Assembly (NCBI GenBank): GCA_026686845.1
Contig: JAIVEN010000019.1
Span: 30,570,501 to 30,634,500, forward strand
Reading direction: 5' to 3'
From: Adenanthera pavonina
Taxonomy: Eukaryota; Streptophyta; Magnoliopsida; Fabales; Fabaceae
Length of the DNA: 64,000 nt
Each line of letters opens with the position of its first letter. Position 1 is the stretch's first letter. This document shows, piece after piece, positions 47,672-60,385 of the stretch. The translations under genes were made by a program, and so were the position numbers. Below the pieces are notes generated by a model, which saw only the letters and a program-made list of their open reading frames with translations, had not been told where the DNA came from and made no database searches.

Positions 47672-49299
47672 AATAATAAAGGTACATTACAATTAGAATA
47701 AGCAGCTTCCAGCACTGCCCCACCCAGAATTCGATAATCAAGTCGTAATATCAGCAATGGGGCTGGAGGATACCTTTGATTTTTTTAAATTACAAAGGGA
47801 AGTTCAAGTAATTACACTTTTATGTGATGCAGAAATAATGTCTACAGAATCTTTGAAATCCAATTCTGGAAAATGAAAATTTTGACTTGACTTGAAGCCC
47901 TTTGAAATGAAAGTTTTGTTGATGATGGAGAAGCAGGTAGAAGATTCCCCCAAGTTCCCTATTTCAAGGCCACAAAGGAGCAGTGTGGCATACAAATAGA
48001 GGGTTGAAAAGTTTCTCAGAAACCTTAGTAGGGAATTAAGAAATGGAGTTGAATGGTGTTCCTGTTTCAGTTTGGATGACTAGAACTGTGCTTTTTTAAA
48101 AATGATGGCAATCATGGTTTCCCAAACCTAAGACGCATGCTTTCCCCACGTTTTGTCGTTTAAAGAAGGTGAATAAGGTGCATTCAATTGCTGATATATT
48201 ATTACCTTAATTGAGTATCTTTAATCTTTTCTTGAAAAGGGCATGATGTTAGTTATATTCTTTTTTTTTTTATCCAATGTTAGTTATATTCTTATCTCTT
48301 CTTTACCATTGAATTTTGGTAGGAAACGAATATCATCCTTATTTTCAGACTCGGATAAAAAGTTTCTGTCTCTATCGAATTTTTTAATCTCCGACTGCGA
48401 TTTAATTTATTTATTTATTTACGTGAAAAAAAACATTTATAAATTTATGATTAGAAAATTGCAAAAATTATTCATGAAATTTAGGAAGATGTATAAAATT
48501 CGAGTGATTTGCGACCTATTTTTGGGGCTAAAATGATGTGTACACTGTTGTAGGCCCATCAATAGAACGAGAAGACATTTGGGGTAACGGCATGTTTCTA
48601 TATGATAAAAAGGTTTCAATAATTTTTATCGAAAACAAAAAAAAGGTTTCAATAATTAGCATGATCACATTTGTCAATAAGTGAATCGGTGACTCCACGG
48701 GGAAAGCAGTTGTAGAGAGAATCATAGCGTATTTGAAATTAACCCAATCATTTCATTTCGACTACTTACTGCGTTATATTCTTTGTGCGATTTCTAACTG
48801 TATGGCTCTTTTCACCCTTTTTACCCCACCCAACAAAACATGTGCCAAATGATGCGTTCATCCATACGTACAAAAAGTTAAAAAGTAAATTTGATTGTTT
48901 AGGTAACGTAAATGGGTTATTGAATTATCGGTGGTAGACAAGTCAACAATACGTTGCAACTACCTCATCTACCCCTGTTTTACTAGTAACTAGAAAGAAA
49001 TTCTTCTCCGTGCCTTATAAACCATCATATTTCTAAATTTTAATTAGGAAATATCATATTTTGTTGTCATTTTATCTAATGATATACTTTTTCAACATAT
49101 GATATGTCATAAAAATACTAAAAAGGGAAACTTTTCTTAGAATGTCAAAATTATGTAATCATACATAACAACAGCTGCTCAATCTGCACTCATCATAATT
49201 TACTTGTTCCTTCGGAAAAACGGGTTTTATTTATGGACAAGTTGTTAATTATTGTGCATGACAAGTTTAACTCGGAGCACCTAAGCAATTCCCTACAAG

Positions 49300-49326
49300 A
49301 CACACACACACACACACACACACACA
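49300..49326. repeat. (CA)n microsatellite
   Basis: A CA run of about 27 bp, some 130 bp beyond the TONSOKU stop codon, so possibly in its 3'UTR. Confidence 0.9.
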
Positions 49327-49456
49327 TAATTTATAGAAAAACCGCATTATTCATACCTCAACTCACTTCAAACACTATGCAAAAACACAAGCCCACACCT
49401 GGTTTGTCATAAAACTGCGATCTTCAGTCTGCAAACCAATAAAATAAGCAACGAAA

Positions 49457-52400
49457 TCAATCCTTCTTGCAGCATGGTTTCACTCTGCAGCACTTACTCG
49501 CCTTCGTTGAGAAATGAATAATCCGCTCCGTAATGTGCTTCTGACTTGAAACGGCTCGTAAATTGGAGGACCAAGAACTAAAGAGTGTTTCTGCAGCTTC
49601 AGCAGAGAAACCATTATCGCTAATGTCAAGTAATTGCAAGTGCTTTGCCATTCCAATAGCAGTTGAAAGTTGTTGAATGAATTGGCACTTGGGAGATGAA
49701 GGATTTCTTTGATATGAAGTAGCACAATTGTCATCAATTCCAGAAGCAGCGGCTTCTACTCTAACTGGACTCTCCTCACTGTCGGCAACTTCAAGCAGAT
49801 GATAGTCAGTGTTAAGTACGCAAAGGGGATCTTCAGAATCATCCACTATCATGGGTAAATCCCCCTTACAAGACTCTAGGATTTGTGAACGCCCTTCTAC
49901 TGAGAAGTCGTCTTGTAGAGTGAGAAGTTCACTTGGAACAGCATTACTCGCAAGATTAAGCTCCTCTAGGCAGTTGTTTTCTGATACAGAAACAACGTAG
50001 GCACAAAACAAAATTAGTTTCAAGAGAATGAACTAGCAACCACATACGGTTTATTTGGCTAATTGCCAACCTGATAGTGCCTCAGTTATCTGAAGAATTC
50101 CGGCAAGCCCAAGTTGACACTTTCTAAGGACCAAAACTTTTAGGCAGCACTGTGGGTTTCTGAGAAGAGAAAATAGACAACTGCTGCCCTGTATTTGTTA
50201 TAGATATCAGAACTTACTACGCATACGTACCAATAAAATTTAACTGGAAAAGAAGTTGTAAGAGTAGCTAGATTCTAATATGCGACATATGATAATATGC
50301 AAACAAAACCGGCAAAATAAACTTGCATTCTCCGAAAACTAGCAATAAAAGTCCGTAGTCATAGGCAACAAACCTCTGGCATAATAGGATTTCCTTCCAG
50401 ATTCAGTTCAAGCATGGAACAGAATAAATTAAAACCGGTGTTTGAAATAGAATTAGATGTGAGCTGACAATATGACAAATCAAGTTTCACAAGCTCGAGA
50501 GTCCCTCTGAACAATGATTCTGCTAATTGAATTGCCCCTTCCTGCAGAAAAATATCTGTGTCCAGTCAGAGGAGATGGTGAGAATGCATGCTGGAATTTA
50601 CAGGTATGAAGTAGACCAACAATCGGCAATTATATGAGCACATAGCAAGAAATCAACTCCACTCACAGTTCCAATACCCGTGCTTCCAAGCATTAGTCCT
50701 GTCAAAGTTGTATTCCCCGCAAGCTTGCACAGAGAATCAACAACAGGTTTGCCTAGTTTTAGACCACTTAAGTTCAGCTCAGAAAACCTTCAATCAGCGA
50801 ATGCAAGTAACTTAATTTCCGTATGCCTAAATAAATCATGCAATTTAAATAAAATGCCACCTAGATACTATACATCAAAATCTAATTAGACCTACCTTTT
50901 CATTAAAGAAAGCTTGGCTAGGAGATTAACAATAGCATTTCCAGATACAGGACTATTGTATCCTGTCAAAGATAGACTTCCCATTAAATAAAATAACTTC
51001 AATAGGGGATTTGAAAATACATGTTAGATTCATGATACCTATACAAAGCTGAGCAAGTATAGAGTCAGAGCCCAATGCATCAGCAATCTTTTGGACAGTT
51101 CTGGTTGTGATATGGCAGTTCTCCACATTCAAGCTATAGAGAGCTACAAGACAGAACACTTCTAAATGGAAGCAAAAGTTTTCGGCAGCATGTATCCACA
51201 ACATTCGCAATCGAGACAGTAAGAGAATTTGCATAAGCATATGTTGAACGTAGACTTTTCCATTGTTCACAATGAATTGGCCATAAAATCAGAAAGTGGC
51301 CAAGGGAAAGAAATGTTTCCCAGGATCTTTAAAGAGACTAAAAAAACCATATTCATGGATGGAGTACATCATGCAGCTTACCTGTGCCTTTTGTTAAGAT
51401 TGTTGAAAGATAAGACCCACACGCATCAGTAAGACGGTTCCCAGAAATGTTCAGCACTTCTAGTCGAGCAAATAGTGCCGGGCATTCACAAATCTGATAG
51501 AACAAAAGCATACTTAACGTATTAGTATACTGGATTGATGTTGAGGGTCAAAGCAATTGGAATTAAAGAGACCCTTCTTTGACCAGACAACCAGAGATTA
51601 AGCAAGAATCTCATTCATAGTAACGCTGTTATTCTGCTTTGAAAATGATTGAGATGGTTTAGGTTAGGAGCAAGGCAGGTGGAGGCCACTGATATTTCAT
51701 TTATTCAGAGATTAAAGACTTCACTACTCAAATTCATTTCATACAACATCACAAATCTCAAGTGTATGCCAATCTACCAGAATAAAGATAAGGCCATTTG
51801 TTATTTTAGACCTTCATACCTAAAATTTCACTCTAACAAGGGTCCATGCTAGACACGAAGCAGCAATGAGTCTGACAAATGTGCAAAGGTTGAGGTGGTT
51901 GCAAGTTACTGTACCTGAAACAAAGCAGTTGGACCAAATCGGTTGCATTGCAAATCCAGAGACAAGCCCCCATAAGTTTGCCCTGATGCCATGAACACCT
52001 TCTGAAGTTTCTCCATCGTCGCATTTCCTAAAATATAGCAATCAATGTAAAGAAAAAATAATTCAATAGATTGAACTCATTTTAATAGCTTTTTCTTTTG
52101 TCAACAGCTGATCCATTACATTTCTGCACAAAATACAGATGAGAACTGAGATTCAAAATAACAACTTCTCTAGAAGAGGTATAAAAAAAGCAGTTACTGT
52201 TTTCGATAAAACATAATAGAGCAGTAACTAAAGAAAAGAGGCCACAAACCAGCGAAGATGTACCTAAGAAATTATGAGAAAGGTCAAGCATTGCAAATGT
52301 TTTGTGCAAAAGCAGTGCATTTAACAATGGTGTTACCGACAAATCTTGCAGGTCACAGTCAGACACAATGATCTCATCATCTGAAACCTGATTGACAAAA

Positions 52401-55400
52401 CAATAAGAAGCCAAATTAATTGTAGGGGAAAAAATCCAATGCAACCTCTGAAAAAGAAAATGCATGTCTCTTCCTGCAAAGGGGTGCGGAATGAAAGCGT
52501 TAATACAGCTGAGTTCTTTCTTTACCTCTAAATTGTATAGCTTCTTCAATACCTTCATGTTTGGTACCTGAGACAACTCCTTGCAGCTATCCATGTACAT
52601 TTTTATAAGGCGCTTTTGAACCCATCCTGTGAAGGATAAAAATTAACTGCTCGTCTCACTTGTAGATATACAGTGAAAATACGAAATTCAATGTTGACAA
52701 AGATCCTACAAAAGGATAAGCCTAAGACACTTGATTTACATCAGGACTCGTTAATGTGCGCTTCTCTCTTTTCGTCCAATGCGTACAATAAAGTGCAAGA
52801 TAAATGCATACTAAATGACAATGAGCTAGATAAAATTTAATCCATGGATAATTATAGTATTTCAATTGGCTCATGATTCAAATATTTGTGTGCATCACAT
52901 TTGTGGCAAACTGTAGGAGAGAAAAACCTATGGCAGTTCTTTACGATTTTTTCCCTTTTTTCCTCCTCTGTGTGTGTGTGTGAAGTTGAGGATATGGCAA
53001 AAATATTCCATAGTGGCATCATCAAATGAACTTAAAGCAGTTGCATCACATACCAACGATAGAAGCTTCAACCACTTCATTTCCCAAATGTTCCTTAAAA
53101 TTTTTTACTGTTTCTGGGGATTCTATAGATCTTCCAGCACATTTTAAGCGTTGAACAATGGGAAATAAACCTGCTAATAAATTTTATATTAGCACAATAC
53201 AATCAACCGAACTAAAAGAAAAGTCGAAAGCAGTAATGATCCTAGAAAAACAAGTTAATGAGTCTAATGTATAGAAGCAGATAATAAGAGAGTTGGTTAT
53301 TGGTACAATCAAGAAAGAATTAGTTAAGAAAATATGGAAGAACAGACTCAGACTCTTGACAATGTGTCCCATGTTAGTTGTTAGACATCAACATGTAGAC
53401 AGTATGACTACATCCAATGTCTGCTGCTAGGGAAAAGAAAAAAAAATTATTAAGAGGCAAGACTCTTTAGCAGTTCAAAAGGTTGGAAACAGTTTGAAAA
53501 CATCCTGGACTTGTTTTAGCAACATCCCATATCACGACTTTTTTTTTAAATAAACCATATCATAACAATTTTTGGATCTTGCCGCGTAATAATGTATGTC
53601 TTGCCTTCAAATGGACAAACAGGACACCCAAATTCACGTGTTTTTTCAATTTATAGGAACTCAATCTTTAAGGTGGATCAGTATATGTTATTAACTGAGT
53701 TTTACAACTCTGATTAAGACAAAAAAGCAATTAAAATTGGAAAGCCCTACCCTCTGATCTTCTCGCTGTGGGAAGTTGTAGATAGTATAAGCATGCAACT
53801 TCAGCCTTCAAAGACTCAATATTCAACTGAGCATCAACAGTACATGAGGTTGCTTCTACGTGAATAAAGTTATTTTCAATCTTGAATGTAATGTATTCCT
53901 GTAATTAGAGAAAAGAATGGGAGCAGAGTTTAGAAAATATCATTAGTAACAAAGATGAGCATGATAGTTTGGTGAAAGCATGAATCTCAAATATATTCTA
54001 ATTCAAGCCATATATCAGTAGAACTCACATAATTTTCAGAATTATGCAAAATAGGACAGGCAACATCATGTTGCAATAGTTTCCCAGAAATATTCGTATC
54101 ACATTTAGAACTACCAGCAAAATCAGGTTCGACAACCATATCATTATCAAATTTATCATTGTTGCTCAAAGATCTGGAACGACAGCCAGTTTTGCTAGCT
54201 CTATGAGGACCCTTGCATTTGAAAGAACTACTGCTTTCCTCAACATTAATTGCACATTTGGATCCATACTGCAAGTCAACCTGCCAACCCAAAAAGGCAG
54301 AGCATCCACAAGCTGAGCTATATTTATATTCAAGTAACACTAATTCAAACTACAAGGAATCCTCTTGAGATTCTTTACCTGAAGCTTACCAGCAGGACTG
54401 GCACTTTTTGTACTCTTAACTGCAATCAGACAAGTCAATCTCTACTCAGTATTGGTATAAGTTAGTCTAATGGTCAAAGCACCTAACAATCAAACTCACT
54501 CGCATCATAAGTGGCAGTATCCTCTAGTAGGCGATTATGATCCTTTCTGTTTGAACACTCCATCTCGTCATCAGTATCATAGTCAGAAAGGATTACACGG
54601 ACACGTTTACGACCAGCAACTGTCTGATGATTACCGGTAAGATTTGGCAAGCTTTCAGGTGACCACTCAGATTGCTTGACGGAGTTGCTAAGACTTTCCA
54701 TATGACCTGTTCTTTTTTCAGATGAACTTTTAATGGACTGATAGGGAGATATCAGAGGCGCATCTTCATTCACCTCTTCTTCAGCACTTATAGTTTTTGA
54801 TCTATATGATGTCTTGGGTGAGCAGAAGGTATCAGACCCACTATTTGACAAATAACCATTTGCTTCTGTGTCAGTCTCAGAGCAGCAATCCTCTGGCATA
54901 TTTTTCATTTCCGGCTCTTTCTCTATTGACTTCTTCAGCTTATCAATTAGATTTTTCAACCGCCTATAAGGGATCACAGTTGATCAGCAAGAATTGAAGA
55001 GATGCAGCAAAAATTCCCATGTCAGTTAAAAAAAACATAACATGAACTACACTAGCAGATTATTAGATATTGGCCTGCAAATTTTGGAATGTTAAAATGA
55101 GTCCATGTCTCCATGAGTAAATTTAAGTGCAAGTCTACGTAAAGATCCTGAACTTCCGTGAATTAGTTACCTGGTCTCATTCTCATCATCAAATCTTATC
55201 ATGTTGCTATAGTGCATATTCTCCAGAGCAGAAAGCTGTACAGAATGGAGGTTAGCTTCAACAGCAATCCTGCAATATATCATGTGATCAAAGGAACCCA
55301 GGTCAGAAAAACCACAAAAATTTGGCCAGCAAGGATCTGAATTTGTAAACAACTCTACGACACCCATTTATTATAGTTAAACAAGATTCCGTGCATCTGG

Positions 55401-58400
55401 GTAAATCTATGGGTTGAACATTCAGTGTATCTCAAGATTCTTCAATGATACATTGATTCAATTATAAATTAGAAAGTTAAAGCAAGAATCCCAATGTGCA
55501 GCTAAGTGTGAGAAACAGCAAGGTCCTCTCTTCTTGAGAGCTTGAAATTTCCATGGAATTACAGTATCTGAGAGCAGAGTTTATCAGAGCAGTCACTATT
55601 GGAATTTTGAATAAACCCTAGAGGTAGATGAAGGAGACCAGGTTTTACAGTCATGGAATGAAGATTATTCATTACAAGCTGTACTCTGCTGGGCCATCGA
55701 AGCAAGGAGAGAAAACTGCATAATGAGAAGAACCTCACTCTAGTAATTTTCTTTAACACGTTGCAAGAAAACAGCTAGATCTCTAAAATGGACAGTACTG
55801 ACAATATGTAGGTCATGGCTCACATGATTCAAGCATTCCTAGATTTATCAAAGGTGTATTCAATAAAAAAAAAAGTGTATTCAACATATACTCGACTCCT
55901 TGGAGAATCCATTATATTTATGAACCAATTTCTTGTTCAATACAATGTGTTCCTTTAGTATAAAGAAGTAAATTTTGGAGCATGGACATCATTACCTGTA
56001 GCTCTCTTGAAATGCTTCTAGTGCTCCTCTCCAATTGCAAGCAGAATCAAAAACATTGCCAATGTTAATCTTCACTAATGCTTGCCCCTATCATCATCAC
56101 CAGCAAAGCATAAGCAACAAATCAGCACGCGCATAATGAACAGAGTGGCAGTACCTATATTCTGTCGTGCCCATTTTATCTCAATAGTGAATACAAAGCA
56201 ATTAAATTGCAATGTACCCATATTACTAATTACTTAATTAGAACAAATAAGCATGGGCGGAGGTTCTAATCGAGATTTTTGCTATTTTCAGATGAAAACC
56301 TAAAGCCAAAAGAATGATGACAATATATTCGATGATCATGTAACAACATCAACTCACCTCTAAGTTACCAATAATTTTGTACGTTTCTAAACTTCTTGTG
56401 TACCATATAATTGCTTTATTGAATTCCCTGAGCTTCTGGTATGATTCTCCAACAGCCATATATGAATCGGCCAGCTTCTCCTTGTCACAAAGTTCACGGG
56501 ATATTTTCTTCTTCTTCTTTGCATATTTGCAATGCTAAATATAAACATTCCACAAAAAAGAATTGATAGTTTAGTACTTGCTAATTGTAGCTTCAAAAGG
56601 CCTCTATATTCACCACATGGTACTTAAACGTAGCCGAGTTATTTAAATGGAGATGAAACATCATATCTAGGAGTTAGAGAGCAACACGGATTCATGATTT
56701 GAACAATGATAACCTATGAGGCTAGAACTTGTGTTTCAATAATCACAAATATTAATGCATTACCAAATAATCATCACACTTATTCTTGATAGTAAATTTA
56801 AGCTTATGCATTCCAATTCTAGTATGACGATATTTAGCCATTATTGAGGAGAGAAAGAACCAAAGTTATCCATTATTAACCATGAGTAAGTGCAGCGAGC
56901 ACCAGCTCCTGATAAAAACGTACAGAAAGCAAACCAACGGAATTTCATTCTTAGGTATGACAACAGGTCGAACGGAAAACCTGTTAAGAAGGAACAGAAC
57001 CATACAGTTTAATCATCAGTCTTTCAAACATGATGATTGAAAATATTACAAAGACAACACTGAAACATTAATTGATGTAGTGAAGATAAATGTTTAATAA
57101 GAGGCTTTGAACATGAATGACCTCATCAACACTTAGATGTTGAAAAAATTTTAGTTAAGCAATCATTTCAACACAAACATATTTGTAATATTTATCTGAT
57201 AAAATGACGGCACATACACAAACATTTTTATAATTGCTACCTTCTCCCAGGCAAAAATTATGCTCGATTTCTCAAGGAGGCGATCAAGAGCTTTATTTAG
57301 CAGCAGCAAACATTTCCGTTCATGTGGTGTGCCTCTTGTAGTGGCCACATCTCTGTCAAGCCTTTTGAGGTTCTGCTCTTCTTTCTTTAATTCATCCATC
57401 ACCTTGATAGCTTCATTTACGATTTTGATATTTTGATGAATTTGCCTGACCAAAGCATCCTCATCTTCCATGGATTTTGCCCGAAGCAGAGCCTTTTTGT
57501 AACAAGAGAGGGCTTCCTCATACTTTTGAGTCCTGTAATTCACTTCACCAAGATTAATATAGCCCTTTGCTTCCCCTTGACAATGTCCAATTCGGTTACA
57601 AATCTGAATGTCCATCTCAATATTATTTCTAGCTTTATTCCAAATCCTCAGTTCCATGTACACATTTCCAAGGTTATGATGCAGCCTGCTGCGGCCATCA
57701 TCATCCCTACTGACCTCTTCTTCGTCACAAATCTTTAGTCCTCGGCTTAGGACTTTCTGAGCCTCTTCCAAGTTATCAAGTTCCATTTCAAGCATTCCTA
57801 TATTGTTGTGTGCATCAATATATTCCTTGACATGGGAAGAGTAACTAGTTGACGGGTTCTTCTTAATAATCTGTGCCAGTTCCATAGCAGACTTAAAATA
57901 CTTTTCGGCGTTTCGTATGGAGTGGTGGTCATGCTCTGATCTTGAAAATAGTTCATGGTAAGTACGACCTAGTTGGGTGCTGGCTCTTTGCCGCTCAACA
58001 AGGTCATTAGCATCTCTGGCAAGCTCTAAATGTTTTTTCTACAAGAGAAGGGAAGTGGAAAACAAGAACTTGATAATTGATAATCTAAAGAGATCAGCTG
58101 TATGAACCATGATTCGATTGTCAATGTTGCAAGTAAAAGTTAAGAAAGAAAAACATCCATATGAATATTCGATTGCAGAAGAGAGGAAAACAAGATATCT
58201 TAAAGCACAGAAACCGATCAGCTTCTGAACTTAATAACTAAAGAGCCTGCCTGAGTAAGGCTCCTTGCCGCTATATAAATTATGGGTGTTTGATACATTT
58301 TACTTTTGCATAATAAGTCCACATCTCATTTATCATTCAAAACAGGGAATCTAAAATTTCAGAGAGAAGATGCTTCATCATCTAGATTTGAAAAACTAAA

Positions 58401-58764
58401 CCCTACCCTCAAGTCGAATAATAATAATTGAAGTATGGAGTGAAATAATGAGCCGAGAGCAACCCACCAACCAACCCGATTTCGATCATACCTGATAAGT
58501 TAGTGCATCGGTGAAATGCTCAAGTCGAAGGTAGATCTCTCCGAGAGACTGACAGGTTGGGAGCAAATGCTTCTCAGGCAAATACTTAAAGGAAATTTCG
58601 TAATCTATACGAAACCATTTGAGAGCCTCAACGTATTCCCCTCTGTTCTTCAACAAATCTCCGATCACGTTCGCCCACCGCGCCTCCTCCCGCCTATTCC
58701 CCTCGGCCTTGGCATTCCGGTAGGCTGTCTTCGCCGCCTTTAGTTGACCATCATCTCCCGCCAT
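49457..58764 (-). CDS. TSK: TONSOKU/BRUSHY1 (MGOUN3) protein, 20 exons, complete
   Basis: Exons: 58764-58492, 58038-57241, 56534-56358, 56087-55996, 55269-55171, 54963-54500, 54419-54379, 54280-54029, 53898-53751, 53170-53054, 52626-52526, 52387-52264, 52027-51915, 51493-51382, 51143-51039, 50962-50896, 50787-50667, 50541-50374, 50188-50071, 49980-49457. All GT/AG, all phases agree: 1337 aa, close to the Arabidopsis length. The N-terminal third is TPR repeats (EEARWANVIGDLLKNRGEYV, LHHNLGNVYMELRIWNKA, GEAKGYINLGEVNYRTQKYE). A polar, acidic linker follows with AGRKRVRVILSD in exon 6. LRRs fill the last third (VSDCDLQDLSVTPLLNALLL, FSELNLSGLKLGKPVVDSL, LQLLDISDNGFSAEAAETLF). TSK acts in S phase: its TPRs bind replication histone H3.1, and it supports fork repair, gene silencing and meristem order. 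The MAGDD start and very basic tail fit the family. Confidence 0.95.
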
Positions 58765-58955
58765 ATTTTGAGTTTTCTAAAGTGACTGTAAGCAGTGTTG
58801 TCGTCGACTCTTCACCCTAAAATTAGAATCTTTCTGCGATTGGGACTCAACATCTGAAACTTGGAAATGGGGTTCCACTTCATTGCAGGTCGATACCGGC
58901 CAACAGTATTAACAAGTTGCTCTCTCGCCGTCCACTCCAGAATGAAAATTTTCAA

Positions 58956-58967
58956 TTCCCGCCAAAA
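58956..58967 (-). promoter_or_regulatory. E2F-type site upstream of TSK
   Basis: On the minus strand the site reads TTTTGGCGGGAA, which contains TTTGGCGG and fits the E2F consensus WTTSSCSS. It lies about 195 bp upstream of the TSK ATG. TSK is S-phase expressed in Arabidopsis, so E2F control would make sense. Binding is not shown here. Confidence 0.55.
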
Positions 58968-59137
58968 AATGTTCTCTCTTCTTCTCCCTTTTTTTTTGAG
59001 GAATATATTTTATTTCTAGCTTTAATTTTTTTTGGCCGAATATTAGCTTTAATTATTATGCCAAATTTTAAAAAAAGTAATTTGATTCAGAATTTTTTCC
59101 ATTTCTCGTTAACATCTCGTCACTCAAAGACAAAAAA

Positions 59138-59167
59138 TGAATAAATAAATAAATAAATAAAATAAAT
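59138..59167. repeat. (AATA)n microsatellite
   Basis: A tetranucleotide run of about 30 bp. Confidence 0.85.
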
Positions 59168-59290
59168 GTAACACAATCTTCCAGATTAATAAATAATGAG
59201 TAAGAGATTTTTAAAAATTCAATCTTATATATTTGGGAAAATCACACATAAGAAAGATATTTTCGAAAAAGTTTTTAGAATTTTCTATAT

Positions 59291-59477
59291 TCTTAATAGG
59301 TTCCAAGATATTAATTTAAAAAAATTGAAAAAAGATACTTTTAATCTTATATGAATTACTTGAAAATTGTATGGATTAGTTATAAATCTCGGTTGAAACC
59401 ACACAATTTTCAACTAATCCCACAGTGATAAAAGTATCATTTAAAAAAACAAATTAATATCTTAGAACCCAATAACA
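59291..59477. mobile_element. Foldback repeat, about 190 bp
   Basis: Left-arm blocks AAGATATTAATTT, GATACTTTTA and TTGAAAATTGTATGG recur inverted and in matching order in the right arm, so nearly the whole segment can form one imperfect hairpin. It is likely a worn MITE. Confidence 0.55.
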
Positions 59478-60227
59478 GATTTATTCGCGGAGGCAATTTT
59501 TTTATGAAAGGAAAATTTTAAAAATTTGATGTTAAAAAAAATTATGAAGAATTTTAACCCCCAATAGTTAATGATAGAGGAAAATTCAGCCCCCATATAT
59601 TTTTTTTCCACATCCATCACTGTTGGAACTTATTAGAAATTTAGTAAACTTTAACAACCCTTTTAGAAATATCTTTTTTTCTGTATAATCTATTTGGATT
59701 TTTCTCTACATATTTCAAAATAAAAAAAAATTCAAGACACTTGAAAATAGAAACTTAATACAGTTTATTTTAACCGAATCTGCAAAACTGGATGTAAAGT
59801 GCTTAAATTTTACACATTAAATTCGATTAATGGGTTTATATGATTAAATTTAAAGAAAAAAGAAAAGAGGATGATAAATTAATCAATTTATTAAACTTAT
59901 TCAATTGTTCAATCATATTGTACTTCATCTTTGTAGTTGCCATTTAAACCTCCACATCCCTTGAGTGGTAGAGTGTAAAGTTTTTTTTTTTCCGTTAATA
60001 GGAAAAGAAAAAGTAATTTTGTAAATAAAACACGTGTTTTATGTTATTGAATAAAAAACAATAAAAGTAATCACTTTTAAATAATATTGACGTAAATATA
60101 TTACGTTTTCGATTTTGTACTGAAAAAAAAAAGGAAAAATTCCATTTAAATCTGGTTTTCCCTCTTTTCTCTTTCTTACTTGAAAAATGGAAATGATAAA
60201 AACACTTCACAAATTTGTAAATTGTAA

Positions 60228-60385
60228 CTTTAGAGAATTCAATTTTGTACGACTCTTGCACTTCACAATTCAATCTATTACTATTTTCACCTGCGTTTTA
60301 TAATAGTATATTAAAACGTCATTTTCAGCTTCTAGCTCATAATCCCTAATTCGGAGATGATATGCCAAAGTTGGATCAAGGACTG
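60228..60385 (+). repeat. Dispersed repeat, F-box/LRR-derived copy A
   Basis: Similar along its length to 63652-63815. Shared words include TTTAGAGAATTCAA, TGCACTTCACAATTCAAT and TTTTCAGC. It ends in TGCCAAAGTTGGA where copy B has TGTCAAAGTTCAC. It is probably an intron 3' end plus exon start of an F-box/LRR gene, now without a coding frame. Confidence 0.6.

Larger units (their letters stand above)
46328..49456. other. Spacer between IDL and TONSOKU genes
   Basis: The first 300 bases are T-rich and likely IDL 3'UTR. No gene is seen in the rest. Microsatellites lie at 47382-47408, 47651-47671 and 49300-49326. Confidence 0.45.
58968..60227. other. AT-rich spacer, no gene
   Basis: Only low-complexity frames. 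Contains the AATA run at 59138-59167 and the foldback repeat at 59291-59477. Confidence 0.5.
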
